From assembly GCA_021801525.1 (NCBI GenBank), contig JAJYXW010000166.1, positions 1-38,245 of the forward strand: 38,245 nucleotides of DNA, read 5' to 3'. This DNA is from Actinomycetes bacterium (GTDB lineage Bacteria; Actinomycetota; Acidimicrobiia; Acidimicrobiales; JAJYXR01). Each line of letters opens with the position of its first letter. The stretch's first letter is position 1. Under the pieces are notes generated by a model. It was not told where the DNA came from. It saw only the letters and a program-made list of their open reading frames with translations, and made no database searches. Below are positions 32,597 through 38,245 of this stretch, one piece after another. Both the position numbers and the translations under genes were made by a program.

Positions 32597-33367
32597 TCAT
32601 TGCCGCTGAGCACCTCCTGCCCCGAGCCCGGCGGTATGCGCCGTGACGGCCGGGCGGCGGCTCGCCGGAATGTCCGCCTCGTAGGTGAGCGAAGCGGCGG
32701 TGGTACCAGTGGCGACAGGGAGACCAGCCTGGCGCCACTCGGGGAGGCCGGCCTCCAAGCAGCGCGCCTTCAGTCCTCGTGCCCGAAGCGTCGCGACGGC
32801 CTCTGGCGCGAGCAGGCACAGTGGGCCCCGGCAGTAGGCGACGACCTCGAGGGCGGGGTCCAGCTCGTCGAGGCGGGCTTCGAGGTGCTCCAAAGGGAGC
32901 GAGAGCGCCCCGGGGATGTGGCCGGCCGCGTACTCCTCGGCGGGGCGCACGTCGAGGACGACGACCGAACCGGTGCGGACCCGCTCTAGCAGCTCGGCGC
33001 GCGTCACCCGTTCGGTACCCTCGCCGTCCGCGCCTATGGCTCGCAGGATCTGGTCCACCTCGGCCAGGCGTGCCCGGCCGAGGTCGCCGAGCGCGGCGAC
33101 GAACCGGCACTCCTCCTCTCCCGCCGCTCGGTAGTAGACGCGGGTGCCCTCCCGGCGGGTCTCGACGAGCCGGGCCTGGCGCATCACCTGCAGGTGCGCA
33201 GATGCCGTCGAGAGCTTGAGTCCGGTAGCCAAGGCCAGGGCCTCGACGCTGCGCTCGGCCTGGCAGAGCAGCTCGAGCAGCTCGATGCGCTTGGGGTGCA
33301 CGACAACCTTGCCGATCCGGGCGAGCTGCTCGTAGAGGTCGGCTCGGCTACTCCTCTGATATTCCAC
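32597..33367 (-). CDS. ArsR-type regulator fused to a rhodanese domain
   Basis: This is a 256-residue fusion. The N-terminal 90 residues are an ArsR/SmtB winged helix (LYEQLARIGKVVVHPKR, VEALALATGLKLSTASAHLQVMRQARLVETRREG). Residues 120-220 are a rhodanese domain (VVLDVRPAEEYAAGHIPGA) with active-site cysteine in AYCRGPLC (Cys179). Such fusions sense reactive sulfur species through persulfide formation and control sulfide-detoxification operons. GTG 33367 is chosen because the only longer start is a TTG (33403) that coincides with a -35-like TTGCGC. A leaderless transcript is then likely. It leads the sulfur operon and probably represses it. Confidence 0.88.
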   Translation of the reverse strand: MEYQRSSRADLYEQLARIGKVVVHPKRIELLELLCQAERSVEALALATGLKLSTASAHLQVMRQARLVETRREGTRVYYRAAGEEECRFVAALGDLGRARLAEVDQILRAIGADGEGTERVTRAELLERVRTGSVVVLDVRPAEEYAAGHIPGALSLPLEHLEARLDELDPALEVVAYCRGPLCLLAPEAVATLRARGLKARCLEAGLPEWRQAGLPVATGTTAASLTYEADIPASRRPAVTAHTAGLGAGGAQRQ

Positions 33368-33369
33368 GA

Positions 33370-33379
33370 ATCTATAGAT
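33370..33379. promoter_or_regulatory. palindromic operator/promoter of the sulfur operon
   Basis: ATCTATAGAT is a perfect 10-bp palindrome just before the chosen GTG. On the minus strand TTGCGC (33398-33403) stands 17 bp from TATCTA, giving a -35/-10 pair that overlaps the palindrome. An ArsR dimer bound here would block its own promoter. Confidence 0.5.
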
Positions 33380-33700
33380 AACATGGTGCGGAGTTTGGCG
33401 CAACTGAGAGGGTGCGGGTCATGTGACTTACACCGGCGCCCCTGACCTGGGAAGGCTCTCGTGGTGTCCATCGAATTGCTACACGCTAGGAGGCCGCTAG
33501 ACAGTGAGCGGCGGACCCGCGGTGTCAAGGGACAGGAGGATCTTCACGCGGCTGGGGGCGATCTTCAGAGTCGCCGGGCGTCATGTGTGCCATGTCGGCA
33601 ATCTGGCTGGGCGCCCTCCGCACCCTCGGCCCCGCCTCGCCGCAGCGGGCGTCGGAGTTAACGAGGTGACTGCAAGCTGGCTCCAATACTGGTGACAGCG

Positions 33701-33740
33701 ACTGGCAAATAGTGGCAACCAACGGCAAACGTCGGCAACT
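33701..33740. repeat. four GGCAA boxes with exact 10-bp spacing
   Basis: GGCAA starts at 33704, 33714, 33724 and 33734, a strict 10-bp register. The boxes would lie on nearly the same face of the helix. They are in a 375-bp non-coding stretch between the sulfur operon and tRNA-Ser, where I see no gene. Two boxes overlap the terminator stem. They may be protein-binding sites, possibly integrase arm sites. Confidence 0.65.
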
Positions 33741-33756
33741 CTTCTCGCCGACGTTT
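33727..33756 (-). terminator. tRNA-Ser terminator
   Basis: AAACGTCGGC and GCCGACGTTT form a perfect 10-bp stem with a ten-base loop. It lies 23 bp beyond the 3' end of the leftward tRNA-Ser gene, with TTT closing the stem on the minus strand. Confidence 0.65.
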
Positions 33757-33778
33757 TACCTGTTCAGACCCCCTAGAG

Positions 33779-33867
33779 CGGAGAGGCAGGGATTTGAACC
33801 CTGGGAGCCAGTTTCCCAGCTCAACTCATTAGCAGTGAGTCCGATTCGGCCGCTCTCGCACCTCTCC
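33779..33867 (-). tRNA. tRNA-Ser, anticodon GCU
   Basis: The minus strand folds as a class II tRNA. The acceptor arms are GGAGAGG and CCTCTCC with discriminator G. The D-arm region is followed by an anticodon stem-loop ACTCA-CTGCTAA-TGAGT that presents GCT (reads AGC/AGU). A long variable arm (GAGCTGGGAAACTGGCTC) and a T-arm with GGTTCAAATCC complete it. CCA is not encoded. It appears intact. Confidence 0.93.
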
Positions 33868-34059
33868 TCGCTCAACAGTGTAGCCGCTCGGGGCTCCCGG
33901 AACAACACGAGGAAATATAGGCTGACAAGGTAGTTCTTTGGCTGCGGCGCTGTCGCTGACGACTCGCCAGTGACCCGGAGCACTCCAAGTCGCGCATGTT
34001 ACAGTGCTCTTGCTTGGCGCGCGATCACACGCTGTTCACACTCCTGCTAGTCTGAGAGC

Positions 34060-35700
34060 ATGCCCACGGGCCAGTCGGCAGCGGTCCCCCCGTCGTCTGG
34101 GATCTCGATCGATCCGCCGACGATCGAGGCGGTCCGTCGCCTCGAGCGCCAGCGACCAATCGAGCCCTGGATCCCGAAACACTGCAGCGTGTTCCCCGTG
34201 AAGCCGGGGAAGAAGACGCGTAGGAATGGCAAGGAGGTGCCATGTTGGGACGTCCGCTGGCGCGTGGACGGCTGGGAGTTCCAGATGCGTTTCACCCGCC
34301 CGTCTGGCACGTCGGAGATGGCCACGAAGTGGGCAGAGGGACTCGCGAGGGGCTTCGTCTTGGGATGGGCATTCGACCCGGTTTCCCGCCGGTTCCTCGA
34401 CCCGGACGAGCGCGGGTCCTTCGCTGGCGTATCGCCCGTAGCGGATGACGGAGAAGAGCCCGCCGACAACCGGCCGACCGTTGCGACCACCGCGGTCGCG
34501 TACCTCCGGCGACGGTGGCGCAGGTGGAAGCCGAAGAGCCGGCAGGCGGCGGTGCGCGCTCTCGAGCGAGCGTGCGCCGACCTGTTGCGAGCCGGTGCTC
34601 CTGAGGCTCCGGGGAACCTCGGCGCCTACCTCGACTGGCTCCTGCAACCCGATCGCGGCGAACCCGCCTCGGGTGCCGGCGCACTGGCGTCGGTGCCGGA
34701 GGTACCCGAGGAATTCCGCGCGGCCGCCGACTACCTGTCCGAGTGGTCATTGCCGCTCGCTGATCTGACGTGGCAGATCCTGGAAGCGTTCCTCGCGCGC
34801 TACGAGCACAACCAGCGCTCGCCAGATCGGTCGGTATCGGACGCGACGACGCAGCGCTTCGTCGCCGATGTGCGTCAGTTCGTGAGTGACGCGACGACCC
34901 GCAACGAAGTGGTCGATCCCTGGCCGGCCCTCCAGCGCATGACGCGCGCGAGCAAGGCGCAGCCGAGCCGGGTCGATCCCGTCGACGCCGAGCTCGTGCT
35001 GTCGCCCGAACAGGTCTGGGCGCTCGCTCGGGCCTGCGCCGAGCACGGATCCTGGGGGGACGTGGTCATCTGTTTCGTGCTCGTCATGGGCTTGTGCGGG
35101 CTGCGACCTGGCGAGGCGATCGGGCTCCGTATCGTCGACCTCGATCTGCCTGACACCGGTCCGGGCTGGCTGAGGGCTTGGCGTTCCCCCCTCGACGTCA
35201 CGAAGCGGTGGCTCGATCGCGACGAAGACCCCGACTGGGGGCCGCTCAAGCGGCGGAGGATCGGGGATTCTCGCCGGCCTCCCGTTCCAGCGAACGTCGC
35301 GCAGGAGCTCAAGCGCCACCTCGCCACCTTCTGCGTCGGCGCGAAATCAACCTCCCTCGTCTTTCTGCACAACGGTGAGCGCTTCGACATGGATGCCTTC
35401 GTGCGAGAGGTCTGGGAGCCGGCCGTGGCGGCGCTGTTCCCGGCCGACCCGGACCTCGACCCTGACGATCCCGGCCAGCCGAAGCTCTCCAAGCTCGTCC
35501 GCCAGGACCTGCGGCACGCCGCCTGCTCACTCTGGCTGAACGCCGGGGTCGCTCCCAAGGTATGCCAGCGCTGGTCCGGACACGCCACGTTGTCGGTATT
35601 CCTCGATGTCTACCAGGGCATCATTCCTGGGAGCGAGGATGATGGCGTGACCGCCGTGGAGCGCTTCCTCGCCAACCGCAGGACCGGACCGTCCTCCTAG
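34060..35700 (+). CDS. tyrosine-family site-specific integrase
   Basis: This 546-residue recombinase has an N-terminal arm/core-binding part. Its catalytic domain has box I LCGLRPGEAIGL (Arg349), box II QDLRHAACSLWLNAG (Arg485), GH at 507-508 (WSGHATL) and the nucleophile in FLDVYQGI (Tyr518). The usual histidine of the HxxR box is a glutamine (Gln482), a tolerated variation. It integrates and excises mobile elements at a short core site, often inside tRNA genes. It starts at ATG 34060, 190 bp from tRNA-Ser. Its TAG stop overlaps on CTAG with the convergent excisionase-like gene. A tRNA-Thr 3' fragment at 36141-36185 is the probable attachment scar. Confidence 0.92.
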   Translation: MPTGQSAAVPPSSGISIDPPTIEAVRRLERQRPIEPWIPKHCSVFPVKPGKKTRRNGKEVPCWDVRWRVDGWEFQMRFTRPSGTSEMATKWAEGLARGFVLGWAFDPVSRRFLDPDERGSFAGVSPVADDGEEPADNRPTVATTAVAYLRRRWRRWKPKSRQAAVRALERACADLLRAGAPEAPGNLGAYLDWLLQPDRGEPASGAGALASVPEVPEEFRAAADYLSEWSLPLADLTWQILEAFLARYEHNQRSPDRSVSDATTQRFVADVRQFVSDATTRNEVVDPWPALQRMTRASKAQPSRVDPVDAELVLSPEQVWALARACAEHGSWGDVVICFVLVMGLCGLRPGEAIGLRIVDLDLPDTGPGWLRAWRSPLDVTKRWLDRDEDPDWGPLKRRRIGDSRRPPVPANVAQELKRHLATFCVGAKSTSLVFLHNGERFDMDAFVREVWEPAVAALFPADPDLDPDDPGQPKLSKLVRQDLRHAACSLWLNAGVAPKVCQRWSGHATLSVFLDVYQGIIPGSEDDGVTAVERFLANRRTGPSS

Positions 35701-36005
35701 TTCGAGCTCAGCTGATCCAGCCACGCCCGGAGCCAGTCCTCGCGCACCCGGATCTGTCGGTTCGGTAGCCGCCGGAACTCGGGGAACCAGGGAGCACCTC
35801 GCGCGCTCCATTTGCGCACCGTGTGAACCGAAACTTTCAGCATGGTCGCGATCTCAGCAATGGTGAACCACCGGAGATCGACGCCGTCGGGTCGGCCGCG
35901 CTCCTCCGATCGCTCGTTTGCCCCGCGTCCCGTCGCACGCCCCACGGGTACCCTGTCTGCGGGTCGATCGTGGCGCTGGGGACGGTCGATCAGCGGCGGA
36001 CTCAC
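35697..36005 (-). CDS. excisionase-like helix-turn-helix protein
   Basis: This is a 102-residue protein. Residues 44-100 are a MerR/Xis-type winged HTH (FTIAEIATMLKVSVHTVRKW, then RLPNRQIRVREDWLRAWLDQ), as in excisionases and AlpA-like directionality factors. The N-terminal 40 residues are Arg/Pro-rich and may be outside the true gene, so a later start is possible; GTG 36005 is the longest. It converges with the integrase gene with overlapping stops. Recombination directionality is inferred from family and neighbour. Confidence 0.78.
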   Translation of the reverse strand: MSPPLIDRPQRHDRPADRVPVGRATGRGANERSEERGRPDGVDLRWFTIAEIATMLKVSVHTVRKWSARGAPWFPEFRRLPNRQIRVREDWLRAWLDQLSSN

Positions 36006-36140
36006 ATGGTGAAATTTGGGTGGGCTCTCTCCACGTCGAGGGCGGCGGATATGGCGATGGCGGCCTCAGCGCCGGCTGCACGTCCCGCTACTCGCTCACG
36101 TTCGTCGGACTGTCACTGTCTCGTGATCGCCATCGGCTGA

Positions 36141-36185
36141 CTCGTAATGTTCAGGCCGTGGGATCGACCCCCACCCCAGGCTCCG
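36141..36185 (+). other. 3'-half of tRNA-Thr(CGU): probable attachment-site scar
   Basis: From 36141 the sequence has exact tRNA geometry. It runs: anticodon loop CTCGTAA; five bases for the 3' stem; variable loop AGGCC; T-arm GTGGG-ATCGACC-CCCAC; acceptor strand CCCAGGC; base T; then CC. The T-loop has one mismatch (A for T54). The 5' half is absent: no GCCTGGG partner stands upstream, only sequence next to the excisionase-like gene. A hairpin with TTTT follows, as after a real tRNA gene. Such half-tRNAs are left at the far end of integrated elements. Confidence 0.6.
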
Positions 36186-36191
36186 ATCAAA

Positions 36192-36213
36192 GCCCAGTCA
36201 GATGGGCGCTTTT
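36192..36213 (+). terminator. terminator after the tRNA-Thr fragment
   Basis: GCCCA and TGGGC pair around GTCAGA and are followed by GCTTTT. It is the original terminator position for the tRNA whose 3' half remains. Confidence 0.5.
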
Positions 36214-37158
36214 GCCGGCGATGACCTGGCTGGCAAGGAGGTCCGTGCAATTTCCGTGCAATAAGGGTCCTTGCTCCCGACCTCGAGGTCCTCACCAAGT
36301 CGCGCCGTCAGCTCCTCGTCGACGCCCGGAAGTAGGTGCCCTTAGGTACCAAGGGTGACCGTGATGACAGTTAGCGGACGGATGCTGGTGCGAGCCCGGT
36401 TGCGTGCAACCCTCGCACCCACTCGGCTACTTCATCGCGCTCGACGGCGCCAATCCTCTCGTCTCGCCAGCGAGGCTCGATCCAAGTTCTCACCACACCG
36501 GCATATCGGCGGCGAGTGCGGGAGGTCGTAGCCTTGGGCTTGGCGGTTGTGGGATTGGCGCGGGCCGCGATGCGAGCTTACGGCGGGAGCAGCCGGTCGG
36601 CCTGAGTCGTGTTGGTCATGGTCTGCATCTCACACGAAGCCCTTCGGCGACATCTTGGCTCTCGCAGACTCGGGCCGAACGTGCTGGATGTCACCCGCGT
36701 CGGGCCAAAGCCTCGAGCGATGCCTAGGCCTCCTCGGTGCGCAACCGCCGGGTGCAGGCAGAGACCGGCCAGATGCCGATCCCGAAGGCAAGCCTGACCA
36801 GTTAGGCCACCCTCTCCGCGCGTGCGGAAACCTTGCCCTCGAGGCAGGCGATCTTGGAACGCAGGTACCTGTTCTTGACCCTGAGCGATTTGTTATCTTC
36901 CTTCAGCCGGGCGGCCTCAGCCCGCCACCGCTCTGCTTGTTCCTCCAGGCGCTGCGGCTGGGTCAGGATCCTGGCGGCCACGGCCACCAACAGACATCAT
37001 GAGCTCGTCTGTGTTCAGCACCCTCCGTGTCCAATACCCTCGCGCTGGCGACGGGTTCGCCGAACAGTTACCGTCCTGCGGGTAGTCGAAGTGCAGCGCG
37101 ATACGTGGACGGACCGTGACGTTTCCACCTCGCGGGCCGAGCGTTTGCCTCGCTGCAA
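36214..37158. other. gene-poor stretch, possible transposase debris
   Basis: I find no frame with convincing gene features in this 945-bp stretch. A minus-strand 62-residue frame at 36802-36990 (ERWRAEAARLKEDNKSLRVK, then NRYLRSKIACLEGKV) is a coiled coil. It resembles the N-terminal leucine-zipper segment of some IS66-like transposases but stops at once. It has only a TTG start, so I treat it as debris. Confidence 0.35.
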
Positions 37159-37656
37159 CTACGCCGCGACGCCCTTGCCAGCTCGAGCCGCCGTCGGCAC
37201 CTTCGTACCCGGTGCAACCGGCTCTGGCCCGGAGCGCCGCAGCGGGGCCTCCTCCGCCTCGGAGTGCTCCTCCTCGAATCCCTCGCTCAGCACGAGGAGC
37301 CCGGCACCGAGCACCACGGCGTCGGCTGCCTGCTCGATGTCGCCGCCTTGCGTGCCATCGTCGAAGATCACTGCAGCATCCAGGAAAAGGAATCCGATGG
37401 CCTCCGGGGACAGGGATACCTTCTCCTTTGCCTCGTGCTCCTGGTCTCTCGCAACCCGTGGCATCTCGGACTCCTCCAAGCCGGAGACGCCGACGGTGGT
37501 GGTGGCATACCACCGGGCGTTCTCCGCGAGGACTCTCCGGCGGGCGACGTCGCTCGCATCGAGGCAGGTGAGCACGAGCTCCATGAAGTCGCACTGGCTA
37601 TGAGCGCTCGCGGGCTTCGCCAGGGTCGCTGCCGATACCGATCGGGTGGTAGTCAT
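37159..37656 (-). CDS. orphan soluble protein of unknown function
   Basis: This 165-residue protein has a near-perfect ribosome site (AAGGAGGAG) six bases before ATG 37654-37656, so it is very likely translated. It is acidic, with MELVLTCLDASDVARRRVLAENARWYATT near the start, LSPEAIGFLFLDAAVIFDDG in the middle and a hydrophobic helix ADAVVLGAGLLVLSEGFEEE. The tail EPVAPGTKVPTAARAGKGVAA is low-complexity. There is no signal peptide. I recognise no family. It stands alone in the region right of the integrase-associated tRNA scar, flanked by non-coding DNA. Confidence 0.6.
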   Translation of the reverse strand: MTTTRSVSAATLAKPASAHSQCDFMELVLTCLDASDVARRRVLAENARWYATTTVGVSGLEESEMPRVARDQEHEAKEKVSLSPEAIGFLFLDAAVIFDDGTQGGDIEQAADAVVLGAGLLVLSEGFEEEHSEAEEAPLRRSGPEPVAPGTKVPTAARAGKGVAA

Positions 37657-38245
37657 CTTTCTCCTCCTTCGGTTGCTCTCATCGGTCAGGGGGGACCACG
37701 CGCTAGGGCCACTTGCCGGCGGGTTCAACGACCACACCAAGCCCGAAGGGTGCATGGGCGCAGGTCGCACCGTCACGGCGGGCCGACGCATGGCGCGCCT
37801 CGGTAGAGGAAGGTCCGACCTCTAGGTCGTCGCGAAGAGGCACCATCGATTCGCGACGGCGATCACCTCCAAGCGCGATCCGTCTGAATGACTCGCCAAG
37901 ATGGCCAACCCTCTGCTCGCCCAGTTGGCCGTCGACCGGCTTCAGTGCGCCGCGTGCGAGCTAGTGATCGAAGCTCTGCACTACCGCCAGAGGCATAGGC
38001 CCAGACTCCCACCGTCGTCCCTCCGGCCCCAGGCCGGGGGATGCCGGTGCCGGAATTGACGCCAGCGCCTTGCCACTGGATCATCGTGTGCGGCCGGAAG
38101 GGGTGTTGGGCGCCGCTCAGGATGAGAATCCGGGGGGTCGTTGACGACGCTCACGGTGCTGACGGCAGATGGGCCCTGCAGTAGACGGGTGGTCGGCGGG
38201 CGGGCCAGGCTGCTGGCGACAGGGACGCGCAAGAGCCCTCCCGCC
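37657..38245. other. right-end stretch with no recognised feature
   Basis: Apart from the promoter region of the orphan gene at its left edge, I see no gene, tRNA or repeat that I can support. The open frames here are short and lack ribosome sites. Confidence 0.4.

Noticed and set aside
33504-33695. Small rightward gene upstream of tRNA-Ser
   Set aside because: It has a GTG start without a ribosome site, no domain, and overlaps the non-coding region that holds the phased GGCAA boxes.
33779-33867. tRNA-Ser as the integrase target
   Set aside because: The tRNA is intact and reads leftwards. Its 3' end faces away from the integrase, and I found no duplicate of its 3' sequence on the integrase side.

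Overview
The window is high-GC, gene-dense bacterial DNA with frequent GTG starts, strong GGAGG-type ribosome sites and many 1-14 bp gene overlaps. The core run rimO-pgsA-cinA-coiled coil-thpR-recA, together with DUF3048, MarR and mycobacterial-type lipoprotein genes, suggests an actinobacterium. A deep lineage such as Acidimicrobiia is possible, but that is inference. No rRNA operon or CRISPR array is present.

Left part (1-7.2 kb): the tail of a coiled-coil gene; a hicBA toxin-antitoxin pair; a MarR regulator overlapping a patatin-like phospholipase, with a perfect palindromic operator upstream; a remnant of a DHA2-type MFS exporter; a small secreted protein; a two-span membrane protein; a lipoprotein resembling the DUF4185/DUF5005 propeller families; and a TrpB2-type tryptophan synthase beta chain.

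Centre-left (7.2-14 kb): the most unusual locus. A TPR-repeat gene overlaps by 14 bp a 1869-residue gene that appears to join a BREX/Pgl-type P-loop ATPase (BrxC/PglY, DUF6079-like) to a complete PglZ phosphatase-fold domain in one chain. No methyltransferase, kinase, BrxA/B/L or helicase gene of a normal BREX island is nearby. The divergent gap to rimO holds a 19-bp-period tandem repeat.

Centre (14-28.7 kb): the housekeeping block rimO, pgsA, cinA, a coiled-coil gene, thpR, recA; then a DUF3048 lipid-anchored or membrane-anchored protein, a hexapeptide acyltransferase, a beta-hydroxyacid dehydrogenase, a VC0807-like membrane protein, a CocE/NonD secreted hydrolase and a GH5 endoglycoceramidase-like enzyme.

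Right part (28.7-38.2 kb): accessory and rearranged. It has a response-regulator stub, a visibly more AT-rich patch with an orphan lipoprotein and a broken glyoxalase-like gene, then a sulfur-handling operon (ArsR-rhodanese regulator, DsrE-like protein, sulfide:quinone oxidoreductase-like flavoprotein, PIG-L deacetylase, four-span membrane protein). Then come tRNA-Ser(GCU), a tyrosine integrase, an excisionase-like HTH gene and what looks like the 3' half of a tRNA-Thr(CGU), i.e. an attachment-site scar. The last 2 kb is almost empty except one orphan gene.

A theme across the whole window is short tandem repeats (7-21 bp units). Those inside genes all have periods divisible by three and encode low-complexity linkers or tails, even in rimO and cinA.
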